51,851 bases of DNA, from positions 1-51,851 of the IMG/VR virus record IMGVR_UViG_3300010388_000317, one strand, 5' to 3'. The notes under the pieces are model-generated. The model was not told the origin of the DNA. It saw only the letters and a list, made by a program, of their open reading frames with translations, and did not search any database. Shown piece after piece: positions 1-6,476 of this stretch; position 1 is the stretch's first letter; every line of letters begins with the position of its first letter. Both the position numbers and the translations under genes were made by a program. This DNA is from a virus.

Positions 1-158
1 CAGACTTAACTAAAGAACAACTTCAAGAAAAAATCGAAAACGTAAAACGTGATATTGCAAAACATAACGGCTCGGCAGAGCCGCGTATGTTAAACGGACT
101 TCATGATTATGTAGAATACTTAGAAGAAGAATTGAAAAACTTGACAAACAAAGCGTAG
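1..158 (+). CDS. C-terminal end of an unknown protein (5' truncated)
   Basis: An open frame (codons begin at base 3) enters from the window edge and ends at TAG 156-158, giving the last 51 residues of a protein. The fragment is highly charged, rich in K, E and L, and probably helical or coiled-coil (for example EYLEEELKNLTNKA at the end). I do not recognise the family. The -35 element of the next promoter lies inside its last codons, so this gene and folE are separately initiated although packed tightly. A perfect 6-bp hairpin lies inside the frame at 68-83. Confidence 0.6.
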   Translation, partial: DLTKEQLQEKIENVKRDIAKHNGSAEPRMLNGLHDYVEYLEEELKNLTNKA

Positions 159-169
159 TGTTGTATAAT
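141..169 (+). promoter_or_regulatory. sigma70-type promoter for folE
   Basis: TTGACA at 141-146 and TATAAT at 164-169 are separated by 17 bases, a full consensus match with ideal spacing. The expected transcript start is near 176, leaving a leader of about 19 nt with an AGGA-type ribosome site before the ATG at 195. The match implies recognition by unmodified host RNA polymerase, hence early expression of the folE-queE group. Confidence 0.85.
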
Positions 170-194
170 ACACGCTTACAAACAGGAATTATAT

Positions 195-866
195 ATGAGC
201 TTTAATAAAACAAAAACAGATCCAGAATTAGGGTTAGCAATACATAAACATTTAGTAAGTTTAGGTGTAGAAACTCCGGTAACTGAAAAGCTGTTAACAA
301 CATCAGAAAAAATTAACATTATTCAAGATAAATTTTATGATATCATGGTAACATTAGGACTAGACTTAACAGATGACAGTTTAGTAGACACGCCTAAACG
401 TGTTGCAAAAATGTTCGTTAACGAAATATTTTGGGGGTTAGATTATGAAGCATTTCCAAAATGTACTACTATTCAAAATAAAATGGGCTACAATGAAATG
501 TTAATTGAACGCAACATTAGCGTACAAAGTAACTGCGAACATCACTTTGTAGTAATTGACGGTCTAGCAACAGTTGGTTATATTCCAAAAGATGTTGTAC
601 TTGGACTAAGCAAAATTAATCGCGTTGTTGAATACTTTGCAAAACGTCCGCAAGTACAAGAAAGATTAACAGAACAAGTATTCCACGCATTGGAATATAT
701 TTTAGATACTGATAATATTGCAGTAGTCATTGATGCACAACATTATTGTGTAAAATCGCGCGGCGTAGAAGATACTGGCAGTTCTACTGTTACTAGTAAG
801 TTAGGCGGCGCATTTAAAAACGATCCAACTACTCGTGCAGAATTTATGAGTATTGTTAACAAGTAA
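195..866 (+). CDS. folE: GTP cyclohydrolase I (FolE)
   Basis: Converts GTP to 7,8-dihydroneopterin triphosphate, the first step of folate and of 7-deazaguanine (preQ0) synthesis; cytoplasmic homodecamer in known members. The 223 residues match the full length of the Escherichia coli enzyme (222). The zinc and active-site signature is intact: NCEHHF with C114, H116 and H117, then HYCVKSRG with C185. The GLSKINRVVE and RPQVQERLT family blocks lie at about 137-159. The start at 195 follows AGGAATTATAT and the consensus promoter at 141-169. With queE two genes downstream, the likely job is supply of a deazaguanine precursor, for DNA modification or for tRNA queuosine. A role in folate supply for thymidylate synthesis is also possible, since thyX is in the same window. 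Family assignment is secure; pathway use is inferred. Confidence 0.95.
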   Translation: MSFNKTKTDPELGLAIHKHLVSLGVETPVTEKLLTTSEKINIIQDKFYDIMVTLGLDLTDDSLVDTPKRVAKMFVNEIFWGLDYEAFPKCTTIQNKMGYNEMLIERNISVQSNCEHHFVVIDGLATVGYIPKDVVLGLSKINRVVEYFAKRPQVQERLTEQVFHALEYILDTDNIAVVIDAQHYCVKSRGVEDTGSSTVTSKLGGAFKNDPTTRAEFMSIVNK

Positions 867-874
867 GGAGATTT

Positions 875-1318
875 ATGAAAGATTTAAAACCACAAATTCC
901 AGCAGACGGTATTATGAAAACAAGTGACTGGGGTTCTAGTAAAATGTACGTAATTCACTGTTCATGCGGAAACGACGACGATAACATCGAATTTATGGTC
1001 GAAGCAGATGAATTTAATGTTACTGTATCTACATTTACTACGCAAAAAACTGCATATTGGGATTATCCATTCGATGTATCGAACACATACAAAATTAAAA
1101 ATTCTTTTGTAAGTAGTGTTGCGTATACAACGTTGAGTATTCTTAATGGTTTACATCATCGTATTAAGCTAACATGGAATTTGTGGTTTGATGGGTATCT
1201 TACATATCAGCAATCAACGTTAATGTCCGAACAACAAACATTAAACTACGCAGAAACATTAAAGGCTGCGATAAAAGATTGCCAAGCATTTCGTAAACAG
1301 GAAAAAGAATGTCATTAA
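875..1318 (+). CDS. conserved-looking unknown protein with CSCG motif, between folE and queE
   Basis: 147 residues, preceded by a strong AAGGAG ribosome site 4 nt before the ATG. Near the N terminus is HCSCGNDDDNIEF (residues about 28-40), a Cys-X-Cys-Gly element that could bind metal, followed by acidic and aromatic beta-rich sequence and a helical C terminus. It lacks the His triad and the Cys of QueD, so it is not an obvious 6-carboxytetrahydropterin synthase despite lying between folE and queE. It overlaps queE by 10 bases, which argues for translational coupling. I recall similar small proteins in other phages but know no function. A role linked to deazaguanine metabolism is only a positional guess. 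Confidence 0.75.
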   Translation: MKDLKPQIPADGIMKTSDWGSSKMYVIHCSCGNDDDNIEFMVEADEFNVTVSTFTTQKTAYWDYPFDVSNTYKIKNSFVSSVAYTTLSILNGLHHRIKLTWNLWFDGYLTYQQSTLMSEQQTLNYAETLKAAIKDCQAFRKQEKECH

Positions 1319-2148
1319 AAGTATCAGAAATATTTTACTCATTACAAGGTGAAGGGCGCTTTATGGGCGTCCCGTCCATCTTCTTACGTACATTTGGTTG
1401 CAACTTGAAATGTCAAGGTTTTGGCATGCCTAAAGGCGAACGCAGTGTACAAGCCGATGCTATTGCTAATAACGGTATTCAATATCATTCATATGATGAA
1501 TTACCATTAGTAACTACTGGCTGTGATAGTTATGCAAGTTGGCATCCAAAGTTTAAACATTTAAGTCCGGCTATGTCAATAGATGAAATTGCAGCTAAAA
1601 TGGTTGATTTATTACCTAATAAAAGATGGGGCAATGTACACTTAGTAATTACAGGCGGTGAACCATTACTTCCAGGATGGCAACAGATATATCCAGAATT
1701 ATTAAGACATCCATTATTAGCAGATTTAAAACACATTACATATGAAACTAATGGTACACAAGAATTATCGCAAGACTTTGAAAATTACTTATATATGGAA
1801 CGCCGTTATCAAACTACGTTTTCAGTTAGTCCTAAACTAAGTGTAAGTGGCGAACCTAGAGAAAAGGCAATACGTCCCGAGATAGTAACTGAATATCAAT
1901 TTTCAGGCCATAGTTCATTTTTAAAATTTGTAGTAGCATCTGAAGAAGATGTAACAGAAGCACTTGAAGTAATGCAACTGTATAAAGACAAAGGATTTAG
2001 AGGTGATATTTATTTAATGCCAGTAGGCGGAGTAACCGACGTATACAATCTTAATAACCGACGTGTAGCAGAACTTGCGTTACAACACGGATTAAGATAC
2101 AGTGATAGATTACATTTACCATTATTTGGCAACAGTTGGGGAACATAA
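1309..2148 (+). CDS. queE: 7-carboxy-7-deazaguanine synthase-like radical SAM protein (QueE), phage type
   Basis: QueE rearranges 6-carboxytetrahydropterin to 7-carboxy-7-deazaguanine using S-adenosylmethionine and a 4Fe-4S cluster. The sequence shows the family N terminus (EIFYSLQGEG, residues 7-16), PSIFLRTFGCNLKC (22-35), ITGGEPLL (114-121) and YETNGT (145-150). The cluster cysteines are unusual: C31-X3-C35 is normal, but the third Cys is not two residues on. The CDSY at 72-75, which looks like the usual CDT element, appears only after a 36-residue insert. 279 residues is longer than typical bacterial QueE (about 210-225). The start at 1309 lies inside the upstream gene, with AGGAAAAAGA before it. 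Together with folE it supports a 7-deazaguanine pathway; queD and queC are not in this window. Confidence 0.88.
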   Translation: MSLKVSEIFYSLQGEGRFMGVPSIFLRTFGCNLKCQGFGMPKGERSVQADAIANNGIQYHSYDELPLVTTGCDSYASWHPKFKHLSPAMSIDEIAAKMVDLLPNKRWGNVHLVITGGEPLLPGWQQIYPELLRHPLLADLKHITYETNGTQELSQDFENYLYMERRYQTTFSVSPKLSVSGEPREKAIRPEIVTEYQFSGHSSFLKFVVASEEDVTEALEVMQLYKDKGFRGDIYLMPVGGVTDVYNLNNRRVAELALQHGLRYSDRLHLPLFGNSWGT

Positions 2149-2585
2149 TGTTTGGAAATTTTATAAAAAAAGTATTTAGTGGTGAGAATGCAGAACTAAA
2201 GCATCAACAAGAAGTTCAGGCTGCAATCAAAGCTAAACAAAAAGCAAAAGTTAAGCCAAAAGCTACCGCTAAACCAAAAGTTGAAAAAGCACAATTAACC
2301 GACAAAGAAAAAGCTACACTAAAAAAAGAACCATGGGTCGATGTAATTGGATTTAAAGTTAATCCAAATAACATTAGAAATGGTTTCTTTGAAATTGACT
2401 GGAATGATTTATGGATTGACAAATTAAAACAAGAAGGTTACGGTTTTGATGGTGATCCAGAAGAAGAAATTGTAGGGCGTTGGTACAGAGATATTTGTAT
2501 GAATGCTGCAGCCGCTGAAGGTATTGATGTATCAGATCAAGACTTTGGTTTCCTTAACGTACAACGAGCAACGGGTAACAAATGA
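2148..2585 (+). CDS. unknown protein, lysine/alanine-rich linker plus acidic C-terminal domain
   Basis: The ATG at 2148 shares a base with the queE stop (TAATG) and has GGGGAA 5 nt upstream, so it is preferred over an in-frame TTG at 2136. The 145-residue product has a short N-terminal helix, a low-complexity K/A/P stretch (about residues 28-55) and a compact domain beginning PWVDVIGFKVNP and containing GFFEIDWNDLWID. The C-terminal domain looks like a conserved protein of T4-like marine phages, but I know no function. The basic linker could contact nucleic acid; this is a guess. Confidence 0.7.
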   Translation: MFGNFIKKVFSGENAELKHQQEVQAAIKAKQKAKVKPKATAKPKVEKAQLTDKEKATLKKEPWVDVIGFKVNPNNIRNGFFEIDWNDLWIDKLKQEGYGFDGDPEEEIVGRWYRDICMNAAAAEGIDVSDQDFGFLNVQRATGNK

Positions 2586-3568
2586 CATTTATTTTAGTTG
2601 ATACATCAAACTTATTTTATCGCGCTAGACATTCTGTGCAAGGCAATGCTGATTTAAAACTCGGTATGGCATTGCACATCACATTTAATAGTGTTAAGAA
2701 AGCATGGCAAGACTTTGATGGTAAACACGTAGTATTCTGTTTAGAAGGTCGTAGCTGGCGTAAAGACTATTACGAGCCGTATAAGAAAAACCGTGCAGTA
2801 ACACGCGCTGCGATGACAGTAAGAGAACAAGAAGAAGATAAACTCTTTTGGGAAGCTTATGGTGATTTTACAGATTTCCTTAATGAAAAGACTAATTGTA
2901 CAGTACTACAACACTCAAGACTTGAAGCTGATGATTTAATTGCTGGGTTTATTCAGATGCATCCAGAAGATAAACATATTATTGTTAGTACCGATACAGA
3001 TTTTCATCAGTTAATTAGCGAATCTGTTAGTCAATATAACGGTGTAGCAGATCAACATGTTACTCATACTGGTTTTTATGACGCTAAAGGTAGACCTGTA
3101 ATTGATAAGAAGACAGGAGAACACAAAGTCCCATTTGACCCAGAATGGATACTATTTGAAAAATGCATTCGTGGTGATACTAGTGATAACGTGTTTTCGG
3201 CATACCCAGGTGCAAGAACTAAAGGTACTTCAAAGAAAATAGGACTAACTGAAGCTTTTGAGGATCGTAATACAAAAGGGTATGCATGGAATAACTTTTT
3301 ATTACAAAAATGGACTGACCATAACGGTGTAGAACACAGAGTATTAGACGACTACGAACGTAATCGCACATTAATTGACTTAACACGTCAACCAGACGAT
3401 GTACGTGAGTTAATCACTGAAACTATTAACACTAATTCTAAACCAAAATGTATTACACAAGTTGGTTCTCGTATGATTAAGTTTTGTCAATCATATGATA
3501 TGAGAAGAATGATTGATAATATTCAACCATTTGCAGAACCTTTCCAAGCAAACTACCCAACAACCTAA
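2582..3568 (+). CDS. rnh: 5'-3' exonuclease / flap endonuclease of the T4 RNase H family
   Basis: Removes RNA primers and 5' flaps during lagging-strand synthesis. 328 residues, close to T4 RNase H (305). Metal-binding acidic motifs are in order: DTSNLFYR (7-14), EADDLIA (115-121), STDTDF (136-141) and RGDTSDN (197-203). A Lys-rich segment follows that would correspond to the helix-hairpin-helix DNA-binding region (PGARTKGTSKK). The start codon overlaps the upstream stop (ATGA). It belongs to the host-promoter-driven replication and nucleotide block. All expected acidic residues that can be checked by eye are present, so it should be active. Confidence 0.88.
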   Translation: MTFILVDTSNLFYRARHSVQGNADLKLGMALHITFNSVKKAWQDFDGKHVVFCLEGRSWRKDYYEPYKKNRAVTRAAMTVREQEEDKLFWEAYGDFTDFLNEKTNCTVLQHSRLEADDLIAGFIQMHPEDKHIIVSTDTDFHQLISESVSQYNGVADQHVTHTGFYDAKGRPVIDKKTGEHKVPFDPEWILFEKCIRGDTSDNVFSAYPGARTKGTSKKIGLTEAFEDRNTKGYAWNNFLLQKWTDHNGVEHRVLDDYERNRTLIDLTRQPDDVRELITETINTNSKPKCITQVGSRMIKFCQSYDMRRMIDNIQPFAEPFQANYPTT

Positions 3569-3573
3569 TAATT

Positions 3574-3774
3574 ATGAAGAAGATTACAATTACAAAAGAA
3601 GAACTTATTGAAATATTAGCAGTGTTAGACAAGTTTCCAGAAGTAGAGAAGACTGAGCTAGCATACGATAACAATAACGGTATTGGTTACATATTAACTA
3701 TGTCGTTCCCATATGTAGTAAATGGTATTGCTACTACTCAAACTGTCGAAATTGCAGGTGTAGATCAATGGTAG
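3574..3774 (+). CDS. small unknown protein (66 aa)
   Basis: Starts 5 bases after the exonuclease gene and overlaps the next gene by 7 bases. There is no clear ribosome-binding site, so translation may depend on coupling to the upstream gene. The protein begins MKKITITKEELIEIL (likely helix) and continues with a beta-rich, aromatic segment ending VDQW. I recognise no family. Its tight packing in a same-strand series supports it being a real gene. Confidence 0.5.
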   Translation: MKKITITKEELIEILAVLDKFPEVEKTELAYDNNNGIGYILTMSFPYVVNGIATTQTVEIAGVDQW

Positions 3775-4253
3775 AAATTGAATTACACGCTAAACCTATT
3801 ATAGATGGCAAGTTTTGGATTGTAGAGCAGGACGGGTTAAAGGTTGCTACTCTGCATAAAAAAGAAAATAACAAATATGTGTTAAGTAATACAGATGGTG
3901 AGCTATTCTTTAATAAAAAAGAAGAACTAACTAAGCAGTTTGGATCTAATTTTTTCTTATCTAAGCATAATATAAAAGTATCTGCTGCCGAAATAAATGA
4001 ATGTTATGGATATCCAACAAGCTGTAAACCGTATAACGCCGTTTATGACGTAAGACGCAAGTTACCGCTCTTTACTAAAAGTGATCAAAGTAAAAGTCTA
4101 TACTGCGCTGGGTATTATACCATTAAATTTGAAAAAGGATGGGTTAAAAGTTTTTGCCCGAAAGTAATTACTATTGAACGAAACGATCATAAAGGCCCGT
4201 TTAAGACGGAATTAGAAATGAAAACAGTATTAACGAATGCAAAATATGATTAA
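3768..4253 (+). CDS. conserved-looking unknown phage protein (161 aa)
   Basis: The ATG at 3768 lies inside the end of the upstream gene and has AGGTG 7 nt before it. The C-terminal half is rich in motif-like aromatic and charged positions (YGYPTSCKPYNAVYDVRRKL, then YCAGYYTIKF and KSFCPKVITIER), a pattern I associate with a conserved hypothetical protein of T4-like marine phages. Cysteines occur at several places but form no recognisable zinc motif. No transmembrane segment or signal peptide is seen. Function unknown. Confidence 0.72.
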   Translation: MVEIELHAKPIIDGKFWIVEQDGLKVATLHKKENNKYVLSNTDGELFFNKKEELTKQFGSNFFLSKHNIKVSAAEINECYGYPTSCKPYNAVYDVRRKLPLFTKSDQSKSLYCAGYYTIKFEKGWVKSFCPKVITIERNDHKGPFKTELEMKTVLTNAKYD

Positions 4254-4482
4254 CACAACACCTATTACACAATTTACTCAGTTGTTACGTGCAACTGAGC
4301 TTTCTCAACAAAAAGAAGTTAAAATTCCAATTCAGCAAGCTAGATTACTTAATATAGCGTTAACTGAAGTATTAGAACAACTAAATCGAGATAATAATGC
4401 ATTACTTGAATCGTTGAAACATCAAGCTACTGATGAAATTATATCAGTTCAGTTAGATGGTGGAAGTTTTAGCAACGAATAA
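4237..4482 (+). CDS. small helical unknown protein
   Basis: Up to 81 residues. Two in-frame ATGs (4237 and 4246) both overlap or abut the end of the upstream gene and neither has an obvious ribosome site, so the start is uncertain. The sequence is strongly helical and Gln/Leu-rich (QQARLLNIALTEVLEQL), ending in a short acidic tail. Function unknown. Confidence 0.55.
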   Translation: MQNMINTTPITQFTQLLRATELSQQKEVKIPIQQARLLNIALTEVLEQLNRDNNALLESLKHQATDEIISVQLDGGSFSNE

Positions 4483-4486
4483 TAAC

Positions 4487-4494
4487 GATAAATA
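4487..4494 (+). promoter_or_regulatory. late-promoter-like octamer GATAAATA
   Basis: GATAAATA lies in the 35-base gap before the gene at 4518, with 23 bases between the octamer and the ATG. This closely matches the spacing of the same element before the minus-strand virion genes (19-22). T4 late promoters are recognised by gp55-RNA polymerase through TATAAATA. The one-base difference and the AT-rich context leave room for chance. Confidence 0.5.
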
Positions 4495-4517
4495 CACGTA
4501 GTTAATAGGAGGACTTC

Positions 4518-4793
4518 ATGTCGAGACCAAAACCACGTGTATTGTTAGAACATATTGATCCAAACACTCTTCAATTAGATCAAATTTTAGAATCAGACGC
4601 AATTTGGGCGGTTGTTTATAAAGACGAACCATTTAATTTAAAAACAACTTCAAAACAACTAGGTTCTAAATATAAAAAATCGTCCTTTTCAAATCCAGGA
4701 CACGCACACAACTTAGCTACTAAGTTAAATAGTATGTTTAAATGCAGCGACTTCGCTGTTATAAAGCTAACTAAAGGGGTTATAGTGCGATGA
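4518..4793 (+). CDS. conserved-looking unknown phage protein (91 aa)
   Basis: Begins after a full AGGAGG ribosome site 5 nt upstream, the strongest in this group. The product starts MSRPKPRVLLEHID and has a central basic segment followed by SFSNPGHAHNLATKLNSMF, resembling a small conserved protein of T4-like marine phages. It overlaps the next gene by 4 bases (ATGA). It has a late-type octamer upstream (4487-4494), so it may be expressed late, unlike its neighbours. Function unknown. Confidence 0.72.
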   Translation: MSRPKPRVLLEHIDPNTLQLDQILESDAIWAVVYKDEPFNLKTTSKQLGSKYKKSSFSNPGHAHNLATKLNSMFKCSDFAVIKLTKGVIVR

Positions 4794-5173
4794 TTCAACG
4801 CGACACACTAACAAAAATATTTTTAGACCAATGGGGCAAATGCACAGACGACACCAACGTGAAATTATTTTCACGTAAATGGTGGCAATCCTCACGAATA
4901 GGAAAACAAACTGCATACAGGCTAAGCGACGACGGTTATGAGTTTTTAAAAAATACATTAGAACTCAAAGCATACGAAGTGCCATTTACAGATACAATAG
5001 AAATAAGTCCGCAGACGATTATATTTTTGGAACGGTATATGGACTGTCCTTATTACTTAACTTATAAAAGTATAACAGTCTTCTCAGAACGCAAATGCGT
5101 CGAACTATATTTCTTCTCAGACGATATACGCAGATACGGTTTAGCTAAAGCAATGAAGGAACGGCAATCTTAA
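4790..5173 (+). CDS. unknown phage protein (127 aa)
   Basis: The start overlaps the upstream stop (ATGA) with GGGG 10 nt before it. Features are a Trp-rich N-terminal part (KWWQSSRIGKQTAYRLSDDG), the segment FLERYMDCPYYLTYKSITVF and a C-terminal FFSDDIRRYG. I associate this pattern with a conserved hypothetical of marine T4-like phages, but no function is known to me. It is the last gene before the promoter of the MoxR-type ATPase. Confidence 0.68.
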   Translation: MIQRDTLTKIFLDQWGKCTDDTNVKLFSRKWWQSSRIGKQTAYRLSDDGYEFLKNTLELKAYEVPFTDTIEISPQTIIFLERYMDCPYYLTYKSITVFSERKCVELYFFSDDIRRYGLAKAMKERQS

Positions 5174-5186
5174 TTTAAATTAATGC

Positions 5187-5214
5187 TTGACGTTTGCAAA
5201 AAAAACTGTATAAT
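5187..5214 (+). promoter_or_regulatory. sigma70-type promoter for the MoxR-type ATPase gene
   Basis: TTGACG at 5187-5192 and TATAAT at 5209-5214 have a 16-base spacer. Only the last base of the -35 departs from consensus. Transcription should start near 5221. It lies in a 139-base non-coding gap and is the second of four host-type promoters in this window. Confidence 0.82.
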
Positions 5215-5220
5215 ATGCTA

Positions 5221-5312
5221 CATAGTTTGTTAGCAACACAACATTTTAACACTGCTTACAAGTTATTTAATTTACTTTCTTTTTTTACACTAACCTATGA
5301 GGTAACAAAATT
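5221..5312 (+). other. long leader of the MoxR-type ATPase gene
   Basis: About 92 nt of untranslated leader, far longer than the roughly 20-26 nt leaders predicted for folE, vWA and gp55. It ends in a GAGGTAA ribosome site before the ATG at 5313. The 5' segments ATAG (5222-5225) and GTTAG (5229-5233) are complementary to CTAAC (5290-5294) and CTAT (5295-5298) next to the ribosome site, so a long-range fold covering the start region is possible. The pairing is short and AT-rich and could be chance. A pyrimidine tract lies at about 5275-5286. Confidence 0.3.
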
Positions 5313-6404
5313 ATGAGCAACAATATCGCATCACGTACAGTTGGACCAAAAGGCGCTAAAAAATCTTTACGCAAAGCATTTAGCAGCAAACGTCCATTGT
5401 TTATTTGGGGACCTCCAGGAATTGGTAAATCAGACATTATTAAACAACTTGGTACTGAGTTAGATGCTCATGTTACTGACGTGCGTTTAAGTTTATGGGA
5501 ACCAACAGACATCAAAGGTATTCCATACTTTGATTCAGTAGACCAAACAATGGTATGGGCTCCACCTTCAGAACTACCTAGCAAAGCATTTGCTGCTAAA
5601 CACAAAATGATCATCTTGTTCTTAGATGAGATGAACTCTGCTGCACCGAGTGTACAAGCTGCTGCTTATCAGCTTATTTTGAACCGTCGCGTGGGCCAAT
5701 ACGAGTTGCCAGACAACGTTGTTATTGTTGCTGCTGGTAACAGAGAAACAGACAAAGGTGTTACTTATCGTATGCCTGCTCCACTTGCTAACAGATTTAT
5801 CCACTTAGAGATGGCTGTTGAGTGGGATGACTACTTTGAATGGGCTACTGACAACGGTGTTCATCCAGACGTAGTTGGTTACTTAACTGCTTGCAAAGGT
5901 GACTTATACACTTTTGATTCTAAATCAGCTGACAGAGCGTTTGCTACACCACGTTCATGGAGCTTTGTAAGTGAATTACTTACAGATGGCGACACTGATT
6001 CAGATACATTAGCTGACTTAGTTGCTGGTTCAATTGGTGAAGGGCTTGCTATTAAGTTTATGGCTCACAGACAGTTTTCAAGCAAGTTACCTGATCCACG
6101 CGCTGTACTTGAGGGTAAAGTTACAAAATGTGAAACTAAAGAGATTTCAGCAATGTACTCTTTAACAGTAAGTATGTGCTACGAGTTAAAAGAGCTTGTC
6201 AACAAGAAAGCTCCAAACAGAAACGAAGCAATGAACAATTACTTCCTGTTTATGATGAACAACTTTGAAACCGAGATTACAATTATGGGTACTAAACTTG
6301 CGTTATGCTCATACAAATTGCAAATTGACCCAGATGACATTGCGTGCTTTGATGACTTCCATAGCAAGTACGGCAAATACATTACTGCTGCTAGCGGTCA
6401 GTAA
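5313..6404 (+). CDS. MoxR-type AAA+ ATPase
   Basis: MoxR ATPases are chaperone-like remodelling enzymes that usually work with a vWA-domain partner encoded next door, as here. 363 residues. Walker A is GPPGIGKS (33-40), Walker B ILFLDEMN (101-108), sensor 1 AGNRETD (141-147) and the arginine-containing PLANRF (157-162). A helical C-terminal lid follows. All nucleotide-handling residues that can be judged by eye are present. The gene has its own promoter and a long leader, and is followed by a separate promoter for the vWA gene, so the two are co-located but separately tuned. The substrate of phage MoxR/vWA pairs is unknown to me; metal insertion or assembly of a protein complex are the family precedents. 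Confidence 0.9.
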   Translation: MSNNIASRTVGPKGAKKSLRKAFSSKRPLFIWGPPGIGKSDIIKQLGTELDAHVTDVRLSLWEPTDIKGIPYFDSVDQTMVWAPPSELPSKAFAAKHKMIILFLDEMNSAAPSVQAAAYQLILNRRVGQYELPDNVVIVAAGNRETDKGVTYRMPAPLANRFIHLEMAVEWDDYFEWATDNGVHPDVVGYLTACKGDLYTFDSKSADRAFATPRSWSFVSELLTDGDTDSDTLADLVAGSIGEGLAIKFMAHRQFSSKLPDPRAVLEGKVTKCETKEISAMYSLTVSMCYELKELVNKKAPNRNEAMNNYFLFMMNNFETEITIMGTKLALCSYKLQIDPDDIACFDDFHSKYGKYITAASGQ

Positions 6405-6415
6405 TATCAAAACAG

Positions 6416-6444
6416 TTGACACCGCCGCAAGGCGGTGTTATACT
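6416..6444 (+). promoter_or_regulatory. sigma70-type extended -10 promoter for the vWA gene
   Basis: TTGACA (6416-6421), a 17-base spacer and TATACT (6439-6444), with TG one base upstream of the -10 (6436-6437), give an extended -10 promoter. The expected start is near 6451, with a leader of about 26 nt and TTTAGGAG before the ATG at 6477. Most of the spacer is taken up by an inverted repeat, which is unusual. Confidence 0.82.
6417..6440 (+). terminator. GCAA-loop hairpin inside the promoter spacer, possible terminator of the MoxR gene
   Basis: ACCGCC (6421-6426), GCAA loop (6427-6430) and GGCGGT (6431-6436) form a perfect stem. It extends outward by C-G, A-T, G-T and T-A pairs to about 10 bp, closed by a stable GNRA-class tetraloop. 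It starts 13 bases after the MoxR-type gene stop (6404). The following sequence is only weakly T-rich, so it would be an inefficient intrinsic terminator; it could instead stabilise the mRNA end or serve as an operator. It is G+C-rich in an AT-rich region, which makes chance less likely. Confidence 0.55.
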
Positions 6445-6476
6445 TTACGCACTTTATAACTATTTAGGAGTAATTC

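Noticed and set aside
68-83. Perfect hairpin CGGCTC-GGCA-GAGCCG as a terminator
   Set aside because: It lies inside the coding frame of the truncated first gene, about 75 bases before its stop, and is not followed by a T-run.
875-1318. QueD (6-carboxytetrahydropterin synthase) because of its place between folE and queE
   Set aside because: The histidine ligands and catalytic Cys/His pattern of QueD are absent; only a CSCG motif is present.
5297-5305. Two-codon frame ATGAGGTAA as a regulatory mini-gene
   Set aside because: It overlaps the ribosome site of the ATPase gene and is too short to support without data.
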